Assembly: GCA_003520455.1 (NCBI GenBank)
Contig: DOUV01000698.1
Location: 1 to 8,384, forward strand
DNA: 8,384 nt
Direction: 5' to 3'
Origin: Chloroflexota bacterium
GTDB lineage: Bacteria; Chloroflexota; Anaerolineae; Ardenticatenales; Ardenticatenaceae
In this document: one piece after another, positions 1 through 7,007 of the stretch
How the letters are laid out: each line of letters starts with the position of its first letter
Numbering within the stretch: position 1 is the first letter of the stretch
Made by a program: the position numbers and the translations under genes
Notes under the pieces: generated by a model
Database searches by the model: none
The model's input: the letters and a program-made list of their open reading frames with translations, nothing else
Told to the model about the DNA's origin: nothing

Positions 1-2088
1 CTGGAGGCGGTGCGAGCCCAGTCCGATGCGCCGCTGCGGGCGCTACTGGCGCGCGGTTGGCTCAGCGTGGCGGATGGCGACGGAGAGTCTGTCCAGGCGG
101 GAGCAGTATGTCTGGCGGTTCCGCCCGCGCGGGTGCCGGGACTGCTGACTGAGATGCGCGGCACGCAGACCCACCTGACGGTGCTCGAGTTTCTGGCGCG
201 CAATCCCACCGAGATGACGGTCGGCGAGGTCTACGCAGCGACTGGGGCCATGCTGCGCCACCTTGAGGCGCTCGCGGCTGAGGGCTTGATCCTGATCACC
301 GAGCGGGAGGTGACCCGCAACCCGCTCGCCGGGCGGGTCTTCGCGCCCGACGAGCCGCCAGTGCTGACCGACGAGCAGAGCGAGGCCTGGCGCGAGATCG
401 AAGTCTCGCTGAACGTGGATCGTCGGGGGCCTGGGGAAGTGTTTCTCATCCACGGCGTGACCGGCTCGGGCAAGACCGAGCTGTATCTGCGCGCGGTGGC
501 CGAAGTCTTGCGCCAGAAACGCCAGGCTATTGTCCTGGTGCCGGAAATCGCCCTCACCCCGCAAACCATCGCCCGCTTCGGGGCCCGGTTCGGGGAGACA
601 ATAGCGCTGCAACACTCTCAGCTTTCGCTGGGCGAGCGCTTCGACGAGTGGCGCCGTCTCCGCGATGGTCGGGCGGAGGTGGCCATCGGCTCGCGCAGTG
701 CGATCTTTGCGCCGGTGGCGTCCCCCGGGCTCGTCGTCATCGACGAGGAGCACGAGTGGACCTACAAACAGGAGGCACTGCCTGGCTACTGCTTTCCGCA
801 CTACCATGCGCGCGATGTTGCCGAGACCCTGGCACGGCTGACCGGCTGCACCGTGCTCCTCGGCTCGGCCACCCCGAGTGTCGAGAGCGCCTATCGAGCC
901 CAGAGCGGTGCGTACCGCTTGCTGACGATGTCCGGTCGCGTGGCGCTCCAGCGCCGCCAGCGCACCGCCACACTCAGGCCACTCCTTCAACAACGCGGGG
1001 TGGTGCCCGACAGCGAGCCACCCGACGAATTAGCGGGCGGTCTCCCCCCCGTGCAGGTAGTGGATCTGCGCCAGGAGCTGCGGGCAGGCAATACCTCGAT
1101 CTTCAGCCGCGCTCTCCAACGAGCGGTTGAAACGACGCTAAGCGCCGGCGAGCAAGCTGTGCTTTTCCTCAACCGCCGCGGCGCGAGCACCTTCGTCATG
1201 TGCCGCGATTGCGGCTGGGTCGCCAGTTGTCCGCGCTGTGATCTGTCGCTGACCTACCATGAGCGGAGCGGCGTCATTTCCTCCGCCCCGACGAGCCTGG
1301 TCTGCCACCAGTGCAACCGTCACGCCCCGGTTCCAACGATCTGCCCGCGCTGCCTGAGCGTGCGCGTCAAACATTTCGGTGTGGGCACCGAGCAAGTGGA
1401 GACCCGAGCGCGCGAGCTCTTCCCGGGTGCGCGCATCATGCGTTGGGACAAGGACACGGCGAGCGAGAAGGGTGCTCATGAGCGGATGCTGTCGCGGTTC
1501 GCGGCGGGGCAGGCCGACCTGCTGATCGGAACGCAGATGATTGCCAAGGGCCTCGACCTGCCGCTGGTCACGCTCGTGGGCGTCATCACTGCCGACACCG
1601 CGATGCACCTGCCCGATTTTCGCGCCGCCGAGCGCACCTTCCAGTTGCTCACGCAGGTTGCCGGGCGCGCCGGGCGCAGCTTCCTCGGCGGGCGCGTCAT
1701 CCTGCAGACCTACACTCCGCTCCACTACGCCATTCAGGCCGCCTCACGGCACGACTACCACACGTTCTACACCCACGAGATGGCCTTCCGCGCCGAACAC
1801 GCCTACCCGCCGCTCGCCCCGCTGATCAAGCTGGTCTACAGCGCGTCCAAAGCCGAAACCGCTCAGGCGGCGGCCGAGGAACTCGCCGGCGTGCTCGCGA
1901 CGCACCTGGCCCAGCTCGGTCTGGGCGCGACCGACCTGATTGGGCCCGCACCGGCCTTCTTCGGCCGCCTTTGGGGCCGCTACCGCTGGCAACTCCTGGT
2001 GCGCGGACCGGGCGCCCACGAGCTCCTGCTGGGGCTGACCCTCCCGCCCGGCTGGATCGTGGACGTCGATCCGGGCAGTGTCTTGTAG
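1..2088 (+). CDS. priA: Primosomal protein N' (replication restart helicase PriA), 5' end missing
   Basis: This is a superfamily 2 DNA helicase that reloads the replisome at stalled forks and D-loops. The frame is open from base 1, so the GTG at 10 is probably internal; the N-terminal 3'-end-binding domain lies outside the window. Visible in order are a winged-helix-like stretch (about 40-320), Walker A GVTGSGKTE at 454-480, the DEEH box at 742-753, motif III GSATPS at 862-879, GTQMIAKG at 1528-1551 and motif VI LTQVAGRAGR at 1648-1677. Between the two helicase lobes are eight cysteines in four CxxC-type pairs (1201, 1210, 1228, 1237, 1303, 1312, 1342, 1351), the two-zinc module known from PriA. 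The linker at about 934-1047, after motif III, looks longer than in E. coli PriA. The gene ends at TAG 2086-2088, converging on the glycosidase gene. The assignment is secure; only the length is uncertain. Confidence 0.97.
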   Translation: MEAVRAQSDAPLRALLARGWLSVADGDGESVQAGAVCLAVPPARVPGLLTEMRGTQTHLTVLEFLARNPTEMTVGEVYAATGAMLRHLEALAAEGLILITEREVTRNPLAGRVFAPDEPPVLTDEQSEAWREIEVSLNVDRRGPGEVFLIHGVTGSGKTELYLRAVAEVLRQKRQAIVLVPEIALTPQTIARFGARFGETIALQHSQLSLGERFDEWRRLRDGRAEVAIGSRSAIFAPVASPGLVVIDEEHEWTYKQEALPGYCFPHYHARDVAETLARLTGCTVLLGSATPSVESAYRAQSGAYRLLTMSGRVALQRRQRTATLRPLLQQRGVVPDSEPPDELAGGLPPVQVVDLRQELRAGNTSIFSRALQRAVETTLSAGEQAVLFLNRRGASTFVMCRDCGWVASCPRCDLSLTYHERSGVISSAPTSLVCHQCNRHAPVPTICPRCLSVRVKHFGVGTEQVETRARELFPGARIMRWDKDTASEKGAHERMLSRFAAGQADLLIGTQMIAKGLDLPLVTLVGVITADTAMHLPDFRAAERTFQLLTQVAGRAGRSFLGGRVILQTYTPLHYAIQAASRHDYHTFYTHEMAFRAEHAYPPLAPLIKLVYSASKAETAQAAAEELAGVLATHLAQLGLGATDLIGPAPAFFGRLWGRYRWQLLVRGPGAHELLLGLTLPPGWIVDVDPGSVL

Positions 2089-2124
2089 GGCCAATTCCCG
2101 TTCGCCCTCAGGTTGCGGCCGGTC

Positions 2125-4989
2125 CTATCGCACACCAGCCAGCGCGGTGGCTCCCTCCAGGACCTTGTGGCCGTTGGGAAGTGGAGAGGCCAGGTGCTTG
2201 AGCATGTCGTCGAACATGATCCTGGCAACGGGGTTGGTCTGGAGATGCTCGCGCAACCGGAAAGTCGACGCGAGCAAGCGCCCGCTACCGAAGCGCCGCT
2301 CGGCGACCAGCGCGACGGTGTGGTGGATCCAGCCCACAAACAGCCCGGCGTGGACATCGGCAGCGAAATCTCGCGGGCCGAGACCGACGATCACCTGATC
2401 GGGTGTCAGATCGGCAAAGGCAAAGTCCACGGTCCCACCGGTCGGGATGTCGCGGAACATGCGGTCCTGGCGAAGCCAGCTGAAGTTGCTGGCCCAATCA
2501 CCCTGCCAGCTCCGCCCGCGGCGCTGCGCGATGCCCAGACTGCCCAGCGGGGTCTGCTGCGAGTCGCGGGCCTCGGCCAGCCACAACACTCGCCCGCCAC
2601 TCTGCAAGTAGGAACGCAGCTCGTCGGTCATCGTCTCCACGACGGCGAGGCTGGCGCCGGCCAGGTCATCGGTCAGGCGGTAGCCCAGGCTCTCCAATGC
2701 GCCCGCCAGGCTCGGGGCGTAGAGCCGCCGTGGAACCGGCTCCGCTGCTGCGCGCGGAAAGATATACAGCTCGTGATGGTTGCCAGTCACCAGCGCCCCG
2801 GCCGCGTCGAAGAGGCGCAATTCCAGGCGCGCTCGCACGCTCTCCTCCACCCGCGGCGCCTCGAACACCACCGACCCGATCCTGGTCAGCTCGGCTGGCT
2901 CTGGCATCAGCCCCTCGAAGGTGCCGCTGATCTCCGGCCAACAGTCGAGGCGCCACTCCAGCCGGCTTCCACGCAAGTCGGCAGACGAGAAGTGCGACAG
3001 AGCGACCTGTACCCCACAGCGCTCGCCCTCCCAGAAGGCCACCCGCTCCCAGTCCGGCACGAGCACATCGGCGCTGTTAATCTGGCCGATCACGTCGTAA
3101 AAGGCTTTGGGGTTGCGGCACATATCCAGCAGGCCGTTGCACTCCCAGTGGACGTCGGTGAACTCGGTGATGACGTACCCGACAATGCTTGGGTGGCGGC
3201 GGACCTGCTCGATCTCGTACTTCAGCGCGGTGAATTGCATCCGCTGGCTTGCGGCCGCCAGATCAGAGAGGCTCGGGAAGACCTGGTCCAGATGGTATTT
3301 CTTGAAGCGTTGCTCGACACCATGGGGGTAGACGACACCGTCGCCCCACTCGAGACCGGTCTCGAACCACCAGGGCTCCCTGCCACCGTAGCACTCGCGG
3401 AGTCTGGCGACGTTGGGAAGACCCCAGTTCCCGAACTCTGACACCACCATTGGCTCGTTGCCGCGCCGGCGCACTTCCGGCGCCAGGGGCCGCATTACCG
3501 GCTTCCAGGGATCGCGCATGAACTCGCGCCAGGCCTGGACATTCTCGTAGGTGTGGGCGAAGGTCCAGGGAGGGCGGCCGGCGAAGGTTTCCACCCAGTC
3601 GTGCCACTCGTGGTAGTGGTCGGGGATGGCGTAGTAGTTGTGGAAGTCTTCGATGTCGGTGACCACGTGGAAGTTGGCGAAACAGGGTGAGTTCCCGACG
3701 ACCAACCGGTGCGGGTCGAGTTCCTTAAGATACGCGTAGGTCTCGGCCAGCCAGGCGCGGTGCTCGGCGTTGACAGCCAGATCTACCCCCCAGCCCTCGT
3801 TGATGATGGTCCAGATGATGATTGAGGGATGGTTCCAGTCGCGCTCGATCATCCCTATGAGGGTCTCGTGGGCGCGGCGTTTGGCGGCCTCGCTCAGGTT
3901 CTCCCAGTTGGGCAACTCAGTCCAGATCAACAATCCGGCGCGGTCAGCGGCATTGTAGTAGCGGGGGTCGGTGATCTTAATGTGGGTGCGCAGGCAGTTC
4001 AAGCCCATGTGCCTGGCTTTTGCGAACTGTTCGTCGAGCTCGGCATCGCTGAACGGGGTGTAGATCGTGTGGGGATAGTAATCCTGGTCGAGCGCGCCGC
4101 GCAAGTAGAGGATGCGCCCGTTCAGCATAAGGTGGCCATCGGGTGACGTGGCGATGGTGCGCATCCCGAAGGTGGAGGTGGTTGCGTCCAGAAGGAGCCC
4201 CGCCTGGTCAGCACCGAACAGTCCGGCCTCGAGCTGGTAGAGGTGCGGGCTGTGGGTGTCCCAGAGCATTGGCGCTGGGACCGGCAGGGTCGCGCGATGC
4301 TGCTGTTCGCCTGGCTCGATGGCATCGTGGTGCTGCGTCTCCTGCCCGAGCGGATCGGTCACGGTAAGCACCAGCGCCAGCCGGCGTGGGGCCGGCTGAT
4401 TCAGGTGGACCGTCACCTGCGCTTGCTCGCCGGGCACGTCTGGGGTGATCTGCAGACGTGTGATGTGGGTGGTGTGGCGCGCTTCCAGGCAGACGCTCTG
4501 CCAGATGCCACCAATCGGCCCATACCAGCTCTGCTTGCCGTGGGGGATCTCGGCGAACGGGAACTCGGGGAAGCGGGTGATGTCTGCGCTGGGATCGATG
4601 ACGCGCACCACCAACTCGTTGCTGCCGCCGAGGCGCACGGCGCCATCGAGCCCGAGTTCGAAGGGCAAGTAGCCGCCTTCGTGCTCGCCGATCAGGTGGC
4701 CGTTGAGCCAGACTGTCGCGTGGTAGTCTACCGCGCCGAAATGCAGGCTGTAGGTCGGCTGGGGGGGTGATTGCGCCTGCTGCGAACCGGGGCCCGGCAG
4801 ATCGAAGCTGCATCTGTACCAGGCGACGCCGGTGTAGTCGCGCAGGTCGTCGAACTGGGCCTGCCAGGGGCCGGGCACCTGAATGCGCCGCGGGGGACCA
4901 TCGCGCTCGAGGGTATCTGGCTGAAGGTGCTGCTGTGGGTCGGGGAAAAAATCCCATTGGCCATCGAGGCACACATGCATACGTGGCAT
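2125..4989 (-). CDS. Glycoside hydrolase family 2 enzyme (beta-galactosidase/beta-glucuronidase-like), 954 aa
   Basis: This is a retaining exo-beta-glycosidase of family GH2. Residues 5-175 form the jelly-roll sugar-binding domain (VWLNG around 93-97, EGGYLPFE at 104-111). Residues 180-290 are an immunoglobulin-like domain, and 290-620 a TIM barrel. The acid/base is Glu398 in WTIINEGWG and the nucleophile is Glu518 in VVSEFG, both intact. Residues 640-954 form an additional C-terminal region whose 755-810 part reads like a Rossmann/flavodoxin-type fold (GALESLGYRL, then YLQSGGRVLWL), resembling the amidotransferase-like domain of some glycosidases. There is no signal peptide, so it should act in the cytoplasm on imported oligosaccharides or glycosides. 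ATG 4989 is chosen because AGGAG lies 6 bases upstream; a second ATG nine bases in has worse spacing. No transporter or regulator is adjacent. The family is sure, but the substrate (galactoside, glucuronide or other) cannot be read from the sequence. Confidence 0.94.
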   Translation of the reverse strand: MPRMHVCLDGQWDFFPDPQQHLQPDTLERDGPPRRIQVPGPWQAQFDDLRDYTGVAWYRCSFDLPGPGSQQAQSPPQPTYSLHFGAVDYHATVWLNGHLIGEHEGGYLPFELGLDGAVRLGGSNELVVRVIDPSADITRFPEFPFAEIPHGKQSWYGPIGGIWQSVCLEARHTTHITRLQITPDVPGEQAQVTVHLNQPAPRRLALVLTVTDPLGQETQHHDAIEPGEQQHRATLPVPAPMLWDTHSPHLYQLEAGLFGADQAGLLLDATTSTFGMRTIATSPDGHLMLNGRILYLRGALDQDYYPHTIYTPFSDAELDEQFAKARHMGLNCLRTHIKITDPRYYNAADRAGLLIWTELPNWENLSEAAKRRAHETLIGMIERDWNHPSIIIWTIINEGWGVDLAVNAEHRAWLAETYAYLKELDPHRLVVGNSPCFANFHVVTDIEDFHNYYAIPDHYHEWHDWVETFAGRPPWTFAHTYENVQAWREFMRDPWKPVMRPLAPEVRRRGNEPMVVSEFGNWGLPNVARLRECYGGREPWWFETGLEWGDGVVYPHGVEQRFKKYHLDQVFPSLSDLAAASQRMQFTALKYEIEQVRRHPSIVGYVITEFTDVHWECNGLLDMCRNPKAFYDVIGQINSADVLVPDWERVAFWEGERCGVQVALSHFSSADLRGSRLEWRLDCWPEISGTFEGLMPEPAELTRIGSVVFEAPRVEESVRARLELRLFDAAGALVTGNHHELYIFPRAAAEPVPRRLYAPSLAGALESLGYRLTDDLAGASLAVVETMTDELRSYLQSGGRVLWLAEARDSQQTPLGSLGIAQRRGRSWQGDWASNFSWLRQDRMFRDIPTGGTVDFAFADLTPDQVIVGLGPRDFAADVHAGLFVGWIHHTVALVAERRFGSGRLLASTFRLREHLQTNPVARIMFDDMLKHLASPLPNGHKVLEGATALAGVR

Positions 4990-4995
4990 GAACTT

Positions 4996-5000
4996 CTCCT
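4996..5000 (-). promoter_or_regulatory. Ribosome binding site of the GH2 gene
   Basis: On the minus strand AGGAG is followed by a 6-base spacer and ATG at 4989. It sits in a purine tract (about 4991-5009) that contains a second GGAGG further upstream. This decides the start at 4989. Confidence 0.75.
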
Positions 5001-5085
5001 TCTCCTCCGTCCCCGATCGTGGGGGATGAGTCTCTCCGAGCCGGGTTTTCGAAAGCGCTCGTGAGTGTAATTCAGAACCTGGCCG

Positions 5086-5700
5086 TCAAGAAAAAATACG
5101 GCTATCAAGCAAGCCCCGCTTGAACCATTGTCGGCCGCCTTCGGCGAGCGACGCCAGGAGAGGGAGCGATGGGCGTCCTTCAAGTTGAGGACGAGGTGCT
5201 GGCGGGTAGGAAGCGTGAGGAGATGCATGCCGACGAAGGAGTGAAAGACCCAGTGGGTGGTGCGGGCCTGGGTGGTGTGGCCCTTTTGATCCGGAAAGGA
5301 CTGCTGTTGGGTGCGAATCCGAAGCTGGAGTGCGGCGTAAACGAGCAAATAGAGGGTTATGGCTATCGACAGGGCCATAAGGCGCTGCGGCGACTTCAGA
5401 AAAAGAGCCGAGGCCAGAAAGGACGGGGCTTTGAAAAAGCGAAAGCCCCCTTCGGCGTGGGACTGGCCTTTATAGCCCGCGAGCGCAGCCTGCGGCGGGA
5501 AGGTGGTGCTATCGAGTTGGTTGGTAGCCAGGACAAGGCAACTGTGCTGATCGAGCGCGCGGCACGCGGCGCGTTGCGGCTGCCCTCAGCCTGCGATTGA
5601 CTAGCGGCCATCTGCCCGCTCAACTCGCCGCTGCCGTCGCGCCCAACCGCGGCCGCCGGCTGCGCCCGGAGGAGGAAGGTGCCTTTCTAACCGCCCAACC
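5086..5700 (-). pseudogene. Decayed IS4-superfamily (IS1634-like) transposase, C-terminal remnant
   Basis: Reading the minus strand from about 5585 down to 5164 gives an open stretch that matches the end of IS1634-type transposases: LVLATNQLD, then YKGQSHAEGGFRFFK, FLKSPQRLMALSIAITLYLL and WVFHSFVGMHLL. The catalytic Glu of the DDE triad is at 5451-5453, in the Y-x2-Q-x3-E-x6-K arrangement of this group. The gene is broken. This frame has TGA at 5586-5588 and TAG at 5601-5603. Upstream, transposase-like pieces appear to continue in other frames (a GRSRRPRLGA-like piece near 5660, SGQMAASQS near 5600). Near 5161-5165 the frame that continues plausibly is shifted, giving LLASLAEGG and a stop at 5086. 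The N-terminal two thirds, with both catalytic Asp, are absent. Full-length relatives are roughly 500-600 residues. I could not find terminal inverted repeats or a target duplication, so the outer limits are approximate. Confidence 0.8.
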
Positions 5701-5890
5701 AGTGAAGATTCTGCCCCTTCCCGCTCCGATAGCGGCCTCGATGCGTTCTTCATGGAGCCTGAACGTTTACAGCACAAGAACCAGATGAGCATTGCTCGCC
5801 TAGCCTACCCGGAGGGGATGTTGGAACAGTCCAGCGTTGGGCCAGCTTCGTTTCTCCTTCCACATGTCGCGATCCATGCTGACAGCTAGC
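5701..5890. other. Non-coding stretch between transposase relic and the small-gene cassette
   Basis: I see no gene, RNA or strong hairpin here. Short open frames on both strands have no ribosome binding site and no recognisable sequence. It may hold further unrecognisable transposon debris. The 24-codon frame starting at ATG 5877 on the minus strand (MDRDMWKEKRSW) is too short and lacks support. No clear terminator follows the 87-residue gene ending at 5891. Confidence 0.5.
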
Positions 5891-6154
5891 TTACCAATCT
5901 ACCGTCATGTACGAAATTTCCTCATGATGCGTGGGCCGAATATCGTCACCCACGATTCTGATCTCGAGTCGCCGCCCGTTAGCGGCGGCGGTTAACGCGA
6001 GCGAATAGAGCGCGTTGTAGTTAGGATGGTTCAGTTTCAGCTGAAAATATCCGTCCTTCGGCGTGTCCGCCGCTGGCGTGTCTTTGAGCCTGATGTAACA
6101 GCCCTCCGTGTCAGCATAGATCCTCGCAACATTGCCCCGTACAGAAGTCGCCAT
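5891..6154 (-). CDS. Small conserved-looking protein, 87 aa, possible OB fold (AB5 B-subunit-like)
   Basis: The start is ATG 6154, because AAGGAG stands 6 bases upstream (6161-6166). An in-frame ATG at 6250 has no properly spaced site and would add a basic 32-residue tail unlike the rest. The sequence begins MATSVRGNVARIY, with a strand-like run to CYIRLKD (17-25), a short loop, YFQLKL (36-41), NHPNYNALYSLALTAAANG (42-60), which would form one helix, LEIRIVG (63-69), and a final strand ISYMTVDW (80-87). This strand-strand-strand-helix-strand-strand order with a single cysteine resembles the compact OB folds of SubB/PltB-type toxin B subunits. I recall similar small hypothetical proteins ending in VVDW in other bacteria, but this is memory, not a search. 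There is no signal peptide. It follows the 221-residue gene by 102 bases on the same strand and shares its low GC, suggesting co-transcription. That it is a gene is likely; the function is unknown. Confidence 0.85.
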   Translation of the reverse strand: MATSVRGNVARIYADTEGCYIRLKDTPAADTPKDGYFQLKLNHPNYNALYSLALTAAANGRRLEIRIVGDDIRPTHHEEISYMTVDW

Positions 6155-6160
6155 GTTTTG

Positions 6161-6166
6161 CTCCTT
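6161..6166 (-). promoter_or_regulatory. Ribosome binding site of the 87-aa gene
   Basis: AAGGAG on the minus strand with a 6-base spacer (CAAAAC) before ATG 6154. It argues for the short form of the protein rather than the longer frame opening at 6250. Confidence 0.75.
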
Positions 6167-6256
6167 GGTAAATGCGTGTAACAGATTGATTCCCTCCGCT
6201 GCTCTGACCAGCAAGCGGTACTTCTTCCTGGACAATCTCTCCTTTTGCATGCTCCC

Positions 6257-6922
6257 TCAGTTTGTGGTGGTCATCATCGTGTGGAGTACGCCTGGCAGCC
6301 ATCTAGCGGTTGAAGCACCAACCTCCACAATTCGCGCCTCGGATAGTCCTGTATCCGTCCCTGCTCCCTCTGCCTTGACTGAGCCGCTTGAGCCGGATGT
6401 CTGGTTTTTCCATTGGAGACTAATAGGCACAGCACCCGTAACGGTTAACCGGGCATCCTGTTGATCAACAATGCCGTTGATTCCGCCGGCGATTATGATG
6501 GTGTAGTCATCGCCGCCGTAAAGCCCTTCAATAGTGGCCGGGTTCAGCGCCGCGTTGGCAATAGTGCCCGCGACGCCCGCAGCGGCTACCACGGCCCCAC
6601 TTACCGCCACACCAACTGCAAAATTGGTCACCACGGCGCTCGTCCCAGCGGTGACGGGAATCAGGGCGACTGATGTTACCGCCAGCGCCGCCCCCAGCGT
6701 CGTGAGGCCCAGCGCGGTAGCCTGCGTCCAGTTGTGTTTGGCTGGATCGACATCTCTATCCCCAAAATTAAAAAAAACGGTTGCATCGTACCAAACCGCT
6801 GCGGGGTTGCAGGACCAGCTATCACCAGGCAGGAGTCTGTTTTTGAAAAAATAGATCAGTCCCCCATTGGCTACTACGACGTTCACGGGTGCATTGCTTT
6901 GATTCTCGAAGGTAAACGCCAC
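6257..6922 (-). CDS. Uncharacterised 221-aa protein with Ala/Gly-rich hydrophobic hairpin
   Basis: The start is GTG 6922: AGGAGG lies 7 bases upstream, while the ATG overlapping that spacer is out of frame and too close. I do not recognise the family. Residues 1-58 look like beta-sandwich sequence (FTFENQSNAPVNVVV, then LLPGDSWSCNPAAVWYDATVFF) with one cysteine (Cys38). Residues 67-127 are almost entirely Ala, Gly, Val, Thr, Leu and Ile in two hydrophobic runs (about 68-96 and 98-127) without charged residues, as expected for a membrane-inserting helical hairpin. Residues 128-175 return to strand-like sequence (DDYTIIIAGG, ARLTVTGAVPISLQW). The tail 175-221 is Ser/Gly-rich, then variable, ending in a Thr run. 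There is no signal peptide. I infer a membrane-active, possibly pore-forming protein; a phage-like or structural surface protein is an alternative. It heads the low-GC pair with the 87-residue gene. Confidence 0.85.
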   Translation of the reverse strand: MAFTFENQSNAPVNVVVANGGLIYFFKNRLLPGDSWSCNPAAVWYDATVFFNFGDRDVDPAKHNWTQATALGLTTLGAALAVTSVALIPVTAGTSAVVTNFAVGVAVSGAVVAAAGVAGTIANAALNPATIEGLYGGDDYTIIIAGGINGIVDQQDARLTVTGAVPISLQWKNQTSGSSGSVKAEGAGTDTGLSEARIVEVGASTARWLPGVLHTMMTTTN

Positions 6923-6929
6923 TTGTCAT

Positions 6930-6935
6930 CCTCCT
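6930..6935 (-). promoter_or_regulatory. Ribosome binding site of the 221-aa gene
   Basis: A full AGGAGG on the minus strand stands 7 bases before GTG 6922. An ATG begins immediately after it (6929), but with no spacer and in another frame, so GTG is the better start. Confidence 0.75.
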
Positions 6936-7007
6936 ATAGATCGTGGTGTGCCTGACGGAAGTAGGGCCATATTCCATCGCCCAGTCGGCAGTTCCTTATG
7001 GTGGAGC

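Noticed and set aside
43..993. A 316-codon open frame on the minus strand
   Set aside because: Antisense to the helicase core of priA. Low-complexity Arg/Gly/Gln composition typical of a shadow frame.
2089..2124. Bidirectional terminator between priA and the GH2 gene
   Set aside because: The 36 bases contain only short GGCC repeats and no stem with a T run.
2113..3441. A 442-codon open frame on the plus strand
   Set aside because: It lies wholly antisense to the GH2 gene, which has intact catalytic motifs. Long antisense frames are common in GC-rich DNA, and the translation shows no recognisable domain.
5064..5089. TTGACG...TACACT on the minus strand as a GH2 promoter
   Set aside because: The -35-like hexamer is good, but the only -10-like hexamer is 14 bases away, too short for a sigma-70-type promoter, and nothing suitable sits at 16-18 bases.
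4728..5378. A 216-codon minus-strand frame as one intact protein
   Set aside because: Its first ~70 codons are the C-terminus of the transposase relic and the remainder runs out of frame through the GH2 coding region, so it is not a single gene.
5425..5449. Perfect 8-base hairpin GGGGCTTT/AAAGCCCC as a terminator
   Set aside because: It falls inside the conserved transposase codons (the FRFFKAP region) and has no following T run on either strand, so it is probably fortuitous.
6155..6250. Longer form of the 87-aa protein starting at ATG 6250
   Set aside because: The purine run before 6250 is only one base from the ATG, while AAGGAG is ideally placed before ATG 6154. The extra 32 residues are basic and unlike the rest.
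6926..6970. 14-residue leader peptide frame (MALLPSGTPRSIGG) ending in the ribosome binding site of the 221-aa gene
   Set aside because: The stop next to the GTG start would allow coupling, but the ATG has no ribosome binding site of its own and the peptide has no attenuator-like composition.
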